A stretch of 15,936 bases of DNA, taken from assembly GCA_002284615.2 (NCBI GenBank), contig MU069679.1, positions 336,239 through 352,174 of the forward strand, read 5' to 3'. Shown here piece by piece: positions 1 through 7,960 of the stretch. Position 1 is the stretch's first letter, and each line of letters begins with the position of its first letter. A model generated the notes under the pieces. That model saw only the letters and a program-made list of their open reading frames with translations. It had not been told where the DNA came from and did not search any database. A program made the translations under genes and the position numbers. The DNA is from Dunaliella salina (taxonomy: Eukaryota; Chlorophyta; Chlorophyceae; Chlamydomonadales; Dunaliellaceae).

Positions 1-240
1 AATGCACCACTTTCACGTATTGCAGCCCAAAACGCATCAGCTTGAGCGCTTTGCAATGCACCACTTTCACGCATTGCAGCCCAAAATGCATCAGCCTGAG
101 TGCTTTGCAATGCACCACTTTCACGGATTGCAGCCCAAAATGCATCAGCCTGAGCACTTCTAGGCTCATGCATCGCAACCCCAAATACATCAGCCTGAGT
201 GCTTTGCAATGCGCCACTTTCACGCATTGCAGCCCAAAAT
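1..240. repeat. 54-bp minisatellite
   Basis: Units begin AATGCACCACTTTCACG and end GAGTGCTTTGC. Units 1-54, 55-108 and 109-162 are each 54 bp. A 45-bp shortened unit covers 163-207, and a fourth full-type unit starts at 208 and grades into the 26-bp repeat. The period is a multiple of three, so one frame stays open and gives a spurious 90-residue ORF. Degenerate units continue to about 571 and resume at 992 after the inserted element. Confidence 0.9.
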
Positions 241-387
241 GCGTCAGCCAGAGCACTTGTAGGCATGCCTCAGCCAGAGCACTTGTAGGCATGCGTCAGC
301 CAGAGCACTTGTAGGCATGCGTCAGCCAGAGCACTTGTAGGCATGCGTCAGCCAGAGCACTTGTAGGCATGCGTCAGCCAGAGCACT
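241..387. repeat. 26-bp minisatellite, 5.7 copies
   Basis: Near-perfect 26-bp units start at 241, 267, 293, 319 and 345, with a partial copy at 371-387. The unit reads GCGTCAGCCAGAGCACTTGT followed by AGGCAT, with one C/G difference in the second copy. It looks like a shortened derivative of the 54-bp unit, since both share the CATCAGCC/GAGCACTT core. Copies are contiguous with no spacers, which rules out a CRISPR array. Confidence 0.93.
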
Positions 388-571
388 CGCGGCCTGACGC
401 ATCACCCTAAGTGGTTTTTGGCATTGCAGCCCTCGGTGCCTCACTCGCGCATGTGCTTTGCGCAATGCCCCGCTTTTGTGCAATGCCCAACATTCATTAC
501 TCAGAGTGCTGTTGTGCAGTGCTCCACTTTTTAATGCATGGCAGCCCTAATGCATCGCCCTCAGTGCTTTG
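388..571. repeat. Degenerate continuation of the 54-bp minisatellite
   Basis: The stretch keeps the words GCATTGCAGCCC, GTGCTTTGC, CACTTTT and ATGCATCGCCCTCAGTG in the same order as the 54-bp unit, but spacing is irregular and identity low. It ends exactly at the left target-site copy GTGCTTTG (564-571) of the inserted MITE. Confidence 0.6.
564..571. repeat. Left target-site duplication of the MITE
   Basis: GTGCTTTG, identical to 992-999. It lies inside a degenerate 54-bp minisatellite unit, whose intact copies contain the same word before AATGCACCAC. Confidence 0.85.
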
Positions 572-991
572 CAGGGTTGGGTCATACACGAGTTTGGGCT
601 TAACGGTACGCGTATACACGTGCAAAATACGCGTATGCCGCGTATATACGTGAAATGGGAGGGCCAAAAATGGCCGGGAGGGTTTTGGGTGGGAGGGACC
701 TCGTGGAGGGGTCCCGACAGCCCCCCAACCATCCCCACACATCCTCCAAGGCCCACAAACACTTACACATGCCAGAGAAGAAGGGTGCTGAGTGGCGAAG
801 TGCGCAGCAGCTCTTTCTGAAGGTCACTCGAAGGTCTCTCGAAGGTCTGTGGAAGGTCTCACATGGCCTGTCGAAGCGATTTGCCTACGTATTTTCTGAT
901 GTTTGGCCAAATGCCATTTTTATGAAACGCGCTTTTTCATCAATTTTAACGATACATGGAAACACGCGTATTCACGTATGACCCATCCCTG
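572..991. mobile_element. hAT-like MITE (420 bp, non-autonomous)
   Basis: The left end reads CAGGGTTGGGTCATAC, and the right end in reverse complement reads CAGGGATGGGTCATAC, so the terminal inverted repeats match at 15 of 16 bases. Both ends are flanked by a perfect 8-bp direct repeat, GTGCTTTG (564-571 and 992-999). An 8-bp target duplication and CAGGG termini are typical of hAT-superfamily elements. Deleting the element and one target copy rebuilds a normal 54-bp minisatellite unit, which supports insertion. Inside are a G-rich block (655-720), four 11-bp repeats (819-862) and no recognisable transposase. An open frame from 769 could be noise or a remnant. Mobilisation would need a transposase from elsewhere. 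Confidence 0.85.
819..862. repeat. 11-bp tandem repeat, 4 copies, inside the MITE
   Basis: Four head-to-tail units, GAAGGTCACTC, GAAGGTCTCTC, GAAGGTCTGTG and GAAGGTCTCAC, start at 819, 830, 841 and 852. The GAAGGTC core is invariant. Short subterminal repeats like this are common in hAT elements as transposase-binding sites, but that role is only inferred here. Confidence 0.8.
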
Positions 992-999
992 GTGCTTTG
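992..999. repeat. Right target-site duplication of the MITE
   Basis: GTGCTTTG, identical to 564-571. The minisatellite unit resumes immediately after it with CACTATTCCCCACTTTCATG and continues to about 1060. Confidence 0.85.
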
Positions 1000-1065
1000 C
1001 ACTATTCCCCACTTTCATGCATTGCAGCCCAAAATGCATCACTTAGAGTGCATTTCATGCCCCAA

Positions 1066-1366
1066 GCTCTCATCTTTTTAGTGGACCCCTGAAGAGTGAG
1101 GCCAGTGGGTCAGGTGTAAAGTTTCAGAAGACCCCTGAAGGGCAACAACCCTGCAGGGTGAGGATACCCCAGTAGGTATAGGTTTCAAAGGGCCCCCGAT
1201 GGGTGAGGCCAGTAGGTTAAGGTTTTAGAGGACTCCTGAAGGGAATGGCCAGGAGGTGTGAGAAGGGTGACTCCCCTCAAGTGCGAAGGGGACCCCTCTG
1301 AAGGGTGAGGCCGGTGGGAATAAGTTTCAGAGGACCCCTGAAAGTTGATGCCATTAGGTTGAAGCG
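1066..1366. repeat. Degenerate 45-60 bp repeat with GGACCCCTGAAGGG core
   Basis: Variants of GGACCCCTGAAGGGTGAGG followed by CCAGTAGGTTAAGGTTTCAG recur near 1083, 1129, 1190, 1229, 1289 and 1331. Spacing alternates and identity is modest. No coding signal was seen. Confidence 0.7.
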
Positions 1367-1441
1367 TTGATGCAAGGGCCCTTCTTTTCAGGAGCTTGAA
1401 GGTTCAACTTTGCCCAAGATAGCACCTTACAGAAATTTATG

Positions 1442-1447
<6 letters not shown>

Positions 1448-1507
<60 letters not shown>
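1448..1507. repeat. (CA)30 microsatellite beside the first 3' splice site
   Basis: Sixty bases of uninterrupted CA, ending seven bases before the AG acceptor at 1513-1514. It replaces the usual polypyrimidine tract upstream of this exon. The sequence is complementary to the two GT arrays in introns 5 and 6. Confidence 0.95.
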
Positions 1508-1509
<2 letters not shown>

Positions 1510-1514
1510 CACAG

Positions 1515-1684
1515 GAGCCCCAGGTCGTAGACGCAGTGGCGGATGGGAGCAATCCGTTGGACCTGATCGCAGACACGGGCCGCCTCTTTGTGCGCAACCT
1601 GGCGTACAGTACGACGGAAGCGGACCTTGCGGAGCTGTTTGGGCAGTTTGGCGACGTCAGTGAAGTGCATGTGGTTTTGGACAG
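1515..1684 (+). CDS. MRD1: MRD1/RBM19-like protein, exon A (first half of an RRM)
   Basis: This is the first recognised coding exon. It encodes about 56 residues: a short acidic linker, then GRLFVRNL (RNP2, beta-1 of an RRM) at about residues 22-29, helix 1 with [11 protein letters not shown], and beta-2 SEVHVVLDR. The family (yeast Mrd1, animal RBM19) binds pre-rRNA and U3-containing particles in the nucleolus and is needed for 18S rRNA maturation. By position this RRM matches Mrd1 RRM2/RBM19 RRM3. The acceptor is GCACAG at 1509-1514, with an alternative AG at 1522-1523. The donor is GTGCGC at 1685. The exon ends two bases into an Arg codon, which exon B completes. The start boundary is less certain than the donor. 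Confidence 0.88.
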
Positions 1685-1808
1685 GTGCGCTTGCAGTGTA
1701 CTTTTCGTGTTGGAGGGCTGACTGAATTGAGATGGAGATGCCTCTCTGTGGCAGGCTTGGGTGTGGCTCATAGCTTGGGGGCTTGCTTGCATTTCCTTCG
1801 GAATATAA

Positions 1809-1976
1809 GCTGAGCACACGAGCGAGGCACAGCTGAGGTGGCTTGTGTCAGCTCCAGCTAGTGGGCTGAGCACACAAGCAAGGCACTACTGTTTTTGCTT
1901 GTGTTTCTAGCAGCTTCTGGGCTGATAACACCAGCTTGCTGGCACCATTGACATTGCTTGCATCGCCTTTAGCTGG
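1809..1976. repeat. 56-bp tandem repeat, 3 copies in intron 1
   Basis: Units start at 1809, 1865 and 1921, exactly 56 bp apart, each opening with GCTGAGCACAC or the variant GCTGATAACAC and containing GGCTTGTG/TTGCTTG words. A weaker fourth unit may follow at about 1976 (GCTGGTTGAGCAACAAAAGG). Confidence 0.75.
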
Positions 1977-2270
1977 CTGGTTGAGCAACAAAAGGCAAGC
2001 TCTCAACATATCAGGTTCCTTAAGGTTCCTCTCAACTCAAGCCATTCGAGAAGAGATTCAGGCATCTCAGGGTGGACAGCCTCAAACTTTTCAAAGGATT
2101 GAATTAGATGCTGGTTTGTGGTCGACATTCAATTATTTCTTGCCTACAATCAACCAAACACATCTTGTGTGATAGAGGCATGCACGCAGGGTTGCTAGGC
2201 TTGCATCACCTGAGTGCAGGTTCATGTGTGGCATTGTCATTTGCACGCACGTTTGCTGTTTTGTGCGTCA

Positions 2271-2516
2271 GCAAAGAAACCAAAAAGTCCAAGGTTGTGG
2301 TACATTGTGCCAGTCCTCAATCTCGCGCTCCTCTGGGCGCTTGCAGAGAATGAGGGTGACAAGGGTTCGAATGATTATGCGCGTATCTTCGCTTTTGTGC
2401 TCTTGTGTGTAGCTGCAGGGAGACCAAGCAGTCCAAGGGTACGATGTGTCATGCAGCTGATCACTCTTGTGCCCCTCTGTGTGTGACTGAAGGGAGACCT
2501 GGCAGATCATGGGTCT
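2271..2516 (+). repeat. Three echoes of the exon B 5' edge inside intron 1
   Basis: Exon B opens with CTGCAG, then AGAGACAAAACGCTCCAAGG, reading RETKRSKG across the junction. Intron 1 holds three related stretches. At 2273-2295 it reads KETKKSK. At 2412-2439 GCTGCAG, then GGAGACCAAGCAGTCCAAGG, reads RETKQSKG. At 2487-2512 CTGAAG, then GGAGACCTGGCAG, starts RET. The second matches 16 of 21 exon bases plus the full GCTGCAG acceptor, so each is a potential decoy 3' splice site. They could be junction duplications or, less likely, relics of an alternative exon. Confidence 0.65.
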
Positions 2517-2670
2517 GAATGGCTTAGCTGGTCCTGACTCTCACGGGCTTGAATGGCTCTATTATTCCTTACTTTCTGAGGTTGAAATGGTTGTACTGCC
2601 CCTTATTCTAACTGCAAATCTTGAAATGTTGTGCATTTCCTTGCTCTTGCACTGTGCTGCATGGCTGCAG

Positions 2671-2767
2671 AGAGACAAAACGCTCCAAGGGCATTGCCTA
2701 CGTGCTGTTTGTGGTGCCCTCGGATGCTGTCAACGCATACCAGCAAATGGATGGCCAGATCTTCCAA
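2671..2767 (+). CDS. MRD1: MRD1/RBM19-like protein, exon B (second half of the RRM, RNP1)
   Basis: It completes the split Arg codon and encodes ETKRSKGIAYVLF, a canonical RNP1 (KGIAYVLF) with the aromatic residue expected to stack on RNA, then helix 2 (SDAVNAYQQMDG) and QIFQ. Together with exon A this is a well-formed RRM, so this domain probably binds RNA. The acceptor CTGCAG ends at 2670. The donor is GTGAGT at 2768, a strong consensus. The exon ends in phase 0 after the CAA Gln codon. The reading DRETKRSKG across the junction is what fixes both splice sites. Confidence 0.93.
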
Positions 2768-3153
2768 GTGAGTAGCTGCGCAACATTAAAAAAGTGTGCC
2801 ATCCATTGCCTTCCCTCTAGTATGTTCCTCTCCACCCATACATGCTTGTTTATGAATATCGACACTGAGAACGTCACGTGTGAATGATGATTCAATGGTG
2901 ACAATGAAAAAGCAATGAACACTGACAACCTTTTAATCACTGTAAGCTTGCAAAGCCTTGAGGAGAGCATGGAATCCTTTCTCACATCAGCAAGCACGCT
3001 TCTGTGCAAGTGAAGGGCCTGCTCCTAAGGAAACTCGCTCCCTCATGAATTTATGGGACTTCGCCTTCAACCACGCATTCTTCTACCTGTGTGTTCCCAA
3101 CCACGCATTCTTCTACCCCAACCACGCATTCTTCTACCATGTGTACCTTGAAG
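2768..3153 (+). other. Intron 2 (386 nt)
   Basis: The donor is GTGAGT and the acceptor is the less common TTGAAG ending at 3153. The 5' half has no recognised feature. The 3' half has a possible echo of the exon C start (3011-3045) and a triplicated pyrimidine-rich 20-mer. Confidence 0.85.
3068..3138 (+). repeat. 20-bp repeat, 3 copies, forming the pyrimidine tract of intron 2
   Basis: CAACCACGCATTCTTCTACC occurs at 3068-3087, 3098-3117 and 3119-3138, all identical. The last copy ends 15 bases before the exon, so the branch/pyrimidine region of this acceptor appears triplicated. Confidence 0.92.
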
Positions 3154-3292
3154 GGCCGATTGATACACATCTTGCCAGCCAAACGCCCCCCTTCCATAGA
3201 GAAGTCAGGAGTGGTGGAGGTGGGCGCTCAAGGGAAAGGGGCAGGCAGCAGCTTCAAGACAGAGCGTGAGCAGCAGCGTAAGAATGATGCAG
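3154..3292 (+). CDS. MRD1: MRD1/RBM19-like protein, exon C (end of RRM and linker)
   Basis: It opens with GRLIHILPAKRP, which joins QIFQ of exon B to give the FQGRLxHILP beta-4 strand characteristic of this family. A basic, low-complexity linker follows, with SSFKTEREQQRKNDA near its end, resembling the conserved FKxxRE..RK segment after this RRM in plant and fungal members. The acceptor is AAG at 3151-3153, unusual but forced by phase and by the family motif. The donor is GTGAGA at 3293. The exon ends one base into a Gly codon. Confidence 0.9.
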
Positions 3293-3385
3293 GTGAGAGT
3301 AGTGTTTGACAGTTCCAGAACACAACTGTTCAAGGGGAACGGGTGGGCACAAAACTGAAGAGGCAGCCCTTTTCTTGAGGAGAAA

Positions 3386-3556
3386 CGAAGGAGGTCCTTC
3401 GGGACGTATGTTAAAATTGGAATGATACAGAGAAGTCCTTCGGGACATATGTTAAAATTAGAAGGATACAGAGAAGAGTGGCATGGATCCTGTGCAAGGA
3501 TGTTAAAATTGTACAGAGAAGAGTGGCATGGATCCTGCGGAAGGATGTTAGAATTA
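3386..3556. repeat. 41-51 bp degenerate tandem repeat in intron 3
   Basis: The word ATGTTAAAATT (last copy ATGTTAGAATT) recurs at 3408, 3449, 3500 and 3545, preceded by either TCCTTCGGGACATATG or GGATCCTGTGCAAGGATG and separated by ATACAGAGAAG. Two flavours of the unit alternate: the first two copies carry TCCTTCGGGAC and the last two GTGGCATGGATCCTG. Confidence 0.8.
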
Positions 3557-3569
3557 ACAAGTGTTGGGA

Positions 3570-3585
3570 GCGTCGCAAGCGACGC
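3570..3585. repeat. Short perfect hairpin
   Basis: GCGTCGC and GCGACGC form a 7-bp stem with a two-base AA spacer. It lies just after the 41-51 bp repeat. No function is assigned. Confidence 0.6.
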
Positions 3586-4427
3586 TGGAAAATTGGCGAA
3601 GCCAGTCTCTCACTGACTGGTGGTGTTAATCACAACTCCCTTGACTTGCAAGAGACACAACACCTGTAACAGGACTTAGACATGCCATGATTCATGCGCA
3701 AGTTTGACTGCTTTACCAACAACGAGCATTGCAGCATGCATTCCTGCATGGTTTTGCGCGTTGCTGCGCGCATTACCGCACCCATCATTGCATGGATCAC
3801 CGCGTGCATGGCTGTTTGCATTGCTGCATGGGTTAATGCAAGCATGGCTGTGGGCATAGCTACATGCTGTGCTTTGAGCCACGCGATGCGACCCTGTTTT
3901 GCCCACCATTCCTGAACCTGGACCAGGCAGGCCGTGCACACCAGACACAAGTCCTCAGTATAACCTCCTGCAGTCGTGCATGCCTTGTTCATGCAGGCAT
4001 GCACAGTTGAGGGTGCTTGCCGTTCTTGCATGGGCAATCAAGGCCTTGCACACCTGCACCCCTTAAACAGTCAGCAGCAGGCTGTGCTCCAGAGGCCCTT
4101 TCGTCCACAGTCCCCGGGCAGGGTTGCTGGTCCTGCTCCACATCGAATGAGCGAACAACTGTGCGAGCACCTTCCCATGTCGCGAAGTACATCACTGGTC
4201 AACATATGCTAGGAAGCCAGCGACACACCTGCCTCGTGTTTGTACAAATATTAAGTCAAGCCGTTCGGAACGTGAGCGACTGAGCAATGAGACACCTGCG
4301 TTGAGTTCAGCTTCCTCCGAGGCTGACCCTTGTTCCGATGGTATTACTCGCTGCACCGCCCGGCCAAACAATCCCGTATGTTTTGATAAAACTTTTTCTC
4401 GGCCTGCACATCAAATTTGGAGGCGGA

Positions 4428-4604
4428 CGGTGCGCTGGGCGGGCCATGCTGGGCAGGTACCCAAACAGAGCAGTTTCAGAGCACTCTGCTCATGGCCCCA
4501 TCTGCCCCCCTGACATCACAGGGCTGCCTGAATGAGTTTGCTTGGCCTATATACCGGGTTTCAGGGTGGGGGGTGCGCCGGGCGGGCCAGAGTGGCCAGG
4601 TGTG
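4428..4604. repeat. Duplicated GC-rich word in intron 3
   Basis: GGTGCGCTGGGCGGGCCA (starting about 4428) is repeated as GGTGCGCCGGGCGGGCCA (about 4569), about 141 bp later. Both are followed by a related GCAGGT/CCAGGT motif. It could be a decayed two-copy tandem repeat. Confidence 0.55.
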
Positions 4605-5338
4605 AACTTTACTGGAAGCCGGCAGACCTAGGGGCTCACGCCCCATGAATGGGGCTTCGCCAAAAAGGAATGAAAGCCCAAGCGTTTGGTCTTCATGCTT
4701 CTTCCTCTTTAGACAACGGCAACCCGGGGTTTCTGCACATCCATCGATGAAGACGCTAACCACTATATTTTATGTTGTGTGGGAGAACAAAACACAGCTA
4801 TTCGGGCAACCTTCGTTTATCTTCTGCTGGCACATTCACAGGAACCACCCTCTCTCTCGGGATGTTGATCCCAACACAGACTAGGCGCAGAAAGCAGGGT
4901 CACACAGAAATTGCACTCTCATCTTTTGCAATGGTCGTGTCAAGTGTTAACTTGCGAGTTTTGGCGGATTTTGGCCGTTGTGTTCCATTTTGTATTTTCT
5001 GGTGCTGCGTCCCGGTCTTTCTTACACAAAATGAGAACTCAGGTGGCATTTGATGCGACCTGCGATGCTACCATCCGCTTCACATGTGCCCTGTGTCCAC
5101 TGTCACTCCACACCACATAGGCAACAGAATGGCATACAGCTCCTTCCTGCCCTTCCCTCACATCTTGTGTTGACACAACAAATATGTCCGCACACACAAC
5201 TTGCGCGCACATGCAAACGAGCAGCACGTGTCATAAACTTGTTATCCATGAACGTTGACGCTGTGCCTCAGACATATTTACGTATTGGTTACCAAAACCT
5301 TAATGAATGGGTACCCTTCCGTCCTCCTGCGTGCACAG

Positions 5339-5524
5339 GCAACAGGGCTGCATGGAACTCACTGTTCATTAGGCCGGATACTGTGGCTGAGGCCGTTGCA
5401 GCTCACTATGGCGTGAGCAAGAGCGAGCTCATGGACGCGCATGCGGCAGGCGACCTGGCAGTGCGCATGGCCCTGGGAGAGGCTGCAGTTGTGGCGCAGA
5501 CAAAAACAGCACTCGCAGAAGAAG
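5339..5524 (+). CDS. MRD1: MRD1/RBM19-like protein, exon D (conserved inter-RRM linker)
   Basis: After completing the split Gly codon it reads NRAAWNSLFIRPDTVAEAVA, then HYGVSKSELMD and LAVRMALGEAAVVAQTKTAL. The WNSLF...D(T/A)V...VSKS.L.D....AVR.ALGE..V...TK pattern is the hallmark block between two RRMs in Mrd1/RBM19 proteins, and is the strongest evidence for gene identity. It is mostly helical and lacks RRM motifs. The acceptor is CACAG ending at 5338; a second AG at 5344-5345 would be out of phase. The donor is GTGCGT at 5525, with one base left of a Gly codon. The last ~50 nt are the likely source of the satellite filling intron 4. Confidence 0.95.
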
Positions 5525-6520
5525 GTGCGTGCTCTCGTGCGTCTTGTTGTCGAGTTCATGGTGCTGGGGGAGGCTGCAGTAGCGACGCAACATAGACAGC
5601 ACAGGCCCAGAATGGTTGGATGTGCTTGTGCGATCAAAACGTACAGTATACTGCAAGGGCTTTCCCCATTGAGCTGTGCTTGTGGCTCACGGAAGAAGCT
5701 GCAGTTGTGCTGCATGCAAAATGGGAAGTTGCACAAGAAGGTGGGTGCATGTATCAATGCATTCTGCAGTGTCGAATTCATACCCGGGAACGGCTGCCAT
5801 ATAGTGGCACAGGCAAAGGTGCGCTTACATCAGTGGGTGGGCGCGTGAAGTGTTGCGACTTGTGTTGTCAAATCTATGGTGCTGGGAGAGGCTGCCAAAG
5901 TGGTGTTGACAAAGATACGCTTGCATCAGAAGGTGGGCAGGTGAACTATTGCGATTTGTGTTTTCAAATGTATGCTGGGAGAGGCTGCCAAATTGGTGTT
6001 GACAAAGGTGCGCTTGCATCAGAAGGTGGGTGCGTGAACTGTTGCGACTTGTGTTTTCAAATTTATGGTGCTGGAGAGGCTGCCAAAGTGGTGTTGGCAA
6101 AGGTGCGCTTGCATCAGAAGGTAGGCGCATGAACTATTGCGACTTGCGTTTTCAAATTTATGGTGCTGGAAGAGGCTGCCAAAGTGGTGCTGACAAAGGT
6201 GCGCTTGCATCAGTGGGTGGGCGCGTCAAGTGTTGCGACTTGTGTTGTCAGATTTATGGTGCTGGGAGAGGCTGCCAAAGTGGTGTTGACAAAGGTGCGC
6301 TTGCATCAGAAGGTGGGCGCGTGGATTGCTACGACTTGCATTGTCAAATGTATGGTGCTGGGAGAGGCAGCCAAAGTGGTGTCGACAAAGGCGCACTTGC
6401 ACCAGAAGGTGGGAGCGTGAAGCATTGCGACTTGCGTTGTCAAATTTATGGTGCTGTGAGTAGCTGCCAAAGTGGTGCAGGCAAAGGTGGCACTAGCATA
6501 AGAGGGTGGGCGCGTGTACC
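5525..6520 (+). repeat. 96-bp satellite derived from the exon D 3' end and donor (family I)
   Basis: The word GCTGGGAGAGGCTGCC, or a close variant, starts at 5881, 5974, 6070, 6165, 6261, 6357 and 6453, giving periods of 93-96 bp. It matches exon D at 5473-5486 (CTGGGAGAGGCTGC identical). The unit then reads ACAAAGGTGCGCTTGCATCA and GAAGGTGGGCGCGTG, parallel to the exon end and donor AGAAGAAGGTGCGTG. Read in one frame the units say MVLGEAAKVVLTK (for example at 6256), against exon MALGEAAVVAQTK. Irregular copies begin at 5558. Each unit carries a donor-like AAG/GTGGGC. Confidence 0.88.
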
Positions 6521-6780
6521 CTTGCAACTTATGTTCTCAATTTCATTAAGCTGGGTGGGGCTGCTGTAGCGGCGCAGACCAAGGGGTCACCTGCCAAAAA
6601 GCGTGGGCACATGTACATCGGGTGGGTGCATGTGCCTGTGCGACTTGTGTTATATTCAAGATGGCACTTGTCCAAGTGGCTGCAGTAATGGCGCGATGTT
6701 AACAGTGCTGGCACAGAAAGTTGGAATCGTGCTTTGGAAATCAAAACATATGAGATGCTACAAGGGCTTTCATCCATTAA

Positions 6781-7960
6781 GCTGTGTTTGTGGCGCTGAG
6801 AGTGGCTGCATTTGTGGCGCGATATAGGCAGCGTTGGCAGAGAGAGCCGAGATCATGCTTGTATGATTGAAAAGTGTACAGGATGCTACAAGGGCCTTGA
6901 CCCTTTGAGCTGTGCTTGTGGCGCTGGGAGTGGCAACATTTGTGGCGGGATGTAGACAGTGCTGACACACAAAAATGGGGTCATGTTTGTATGATCAAAG
7001 TGCAAGGGGTGCTACAAAGGAGAGCCCATTGAATTGTGCTTGTGGCGCTGGGAAAGGCTGCAGGCTTGGTGTGGTGTAGGCAGTGCTGGCACACCAAGAT
7101 GGGGTCATGCTTCTATGATCGAAACGCACGAGATACTACAAGAGCTTTCATCCGCTGAGCTGTGTTTGTGGTGCTGGGGTTGGCTGCATTTGCGGTGCAA
7201 GTTGGACAGCTCTGTCACAGTGCTGCGATCGTGCTTGTGCCATTGGAACAACCTGGAAACTGCAAGGGGCCAGCTCATTGAGCTGTGTTGGGAGTGGTTG
7301 CAGTTGTGGCGCGACGTGGACAGCGCTGGTACGGAAAGATGGGGTAACACCTGTATGATCAAAATGTGTGAGATGCCACAAGGGCTTTCATCCTTTGAGC
7401 TGTGCTTGTGGTGCTGGGGATGGCTGCATTCGTGGCATGATGTTGACAGAGCGTGCACAGAGTGACGGGGTCATGCTTGTACGATCAAAACACACAAGCT
7501 GCTGTAAGGGCTTTCATCCGTTTAGCTGTGCTTATGGCGCTGGGGGTGGCTGCATTTGTGGTGCAACTTGTACAGCTCTGTCACAGTTCTGGGCTCGTGC
7601 TTGTGCCATTGAAACACACTGAATGCTGCAAAGGCCAGCCCATTGGGCTGTGTTGGGAGTGGCTGCAGTTGTGGCGCGACGTGGACAGCGCTGGCACGGA
7701 AAGATGGGGTAACACTTGTTTGATCAAAATGTGCGAGATGTCGCAGGGGCTTTCATCCTTTGAGCTGTGCTTGTGGTGCTGGGGATGGCTGCATTCGTGG
7801 CATGATGTGGCTACATTCGTGGCATGATGTTGACAGAGCTTGCACAGAGTGATGGGGTCATACTTGTACAATTAAATTGTATGGGACGCTACATGGGCCA
7901 GCCCGTTGAGCTGTGCTTGTGGGGCAGGAAGGGGCTGCAGTTATGGTGCAGGCAAAGTCC
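6781..7960 (+). repeat. ~122-bp satellite, also exon D-like (family II), with a 365-bp higher-order period
   Basis: The monomer landmark GCTGTG(C/T)TTG, or a variant, falls at 6781, 6909, 7032, 7159, 7282, 7399, 7525, 7647, 7764 and 7910. Monomers 7159/7525, 7282/7647 and 7399/7764 pair up 365-366 bp apart and are closer to each other than to their neighbours, so the later part is a three-monomer higher-order repeat. The unit contains GGCTGCAGTTGTGGCGC (7661-7677), identical over 17 bases to exon D 5481-5497. Families I and II therefore probably share an exon origin and then diverged. Confidence 0.82.

Larger units (their letters stand above)
1..1514 (+). other. Upstream intronic region (3' part of an intron, no exon recognised)
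   Basis: No coding exon of the MRD1-like gene is recognisable here. The protein family has an N-terminal RRM and an acidic linker before the first RRM seen at 1581, so the missing exons should lie further upstream. The stretch is filled by minisatellites, one inserted MITE, a degenerate ~45-60 bp repeat and a CA tract, each listed separately. I assume it is intron because the first recognised exon starts in mid-protein after an AG acceptor at 1513-1514. Open frames here come from repeat units and have no family resemblance. Confidence 0.6.
1685..2670 (+). other. Intron 1 (986 nt)
   Basis: The donor is GTGCGC and the acceptor CTGCAG at 2665-2670. It contains a 56-bp tandem repeat (1809-1976) and three degenerate copies of the exon B start, listed separately. 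The remaining stretches (1685-1808, 1977-2270, 2517-2664) show no gene or RNA that I recognise. Confidence 0.88.
3293..5338 (+). other. Intron 3 (2046 nt)
   Basis: The donor is GTGAGA and the acceptor GCACAG at 5333-5338. It contains a short repeat block at 3386-3556, a perfect hairpin at 3570-3585, GCATGG-rich sequence at 3720-3860, a duplicated GC-rich word near 4428 and 4569, and a possible echo of the exon D start at 5119-5143. The rest (about 3870-4420 and 4690-5110) holds nothing I can identify. Confidence 0.85.

Noticed and set aside
42..314. Open frame of 90 residues over the minisatellites
   Set aside because: It follows the 54-bp period, has no domain and repeats the same peptide; a repeat artefact.
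241..387. CRISPR-like look of regular 26-bp repeats
   Set aside because: Units are contiguous without unique spacers, and the setting is a eukaryotic intron.
1410..1514. Upstream extension of exon A through the CA tract (poly Thr-His reading)
   Set aside because: The frame is open only because CA repeats have no stops. An AG acceptor follows the tract and the family has no Thr-His stretch there.
3570..3620. Organelle-type palindromic repeats suggesting inserted organelle DNA
   Set aside because: Only one short perfect hairpin and no organelle gene sequence; too little to support transfer.
5558..6569. Long open frames of 170-180 residues in intron 4
   Set aside because: They are readings of the 96-bp satellite in a fixed frame. 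They lack family support and are explained as exon D echoes, not as extra exons.
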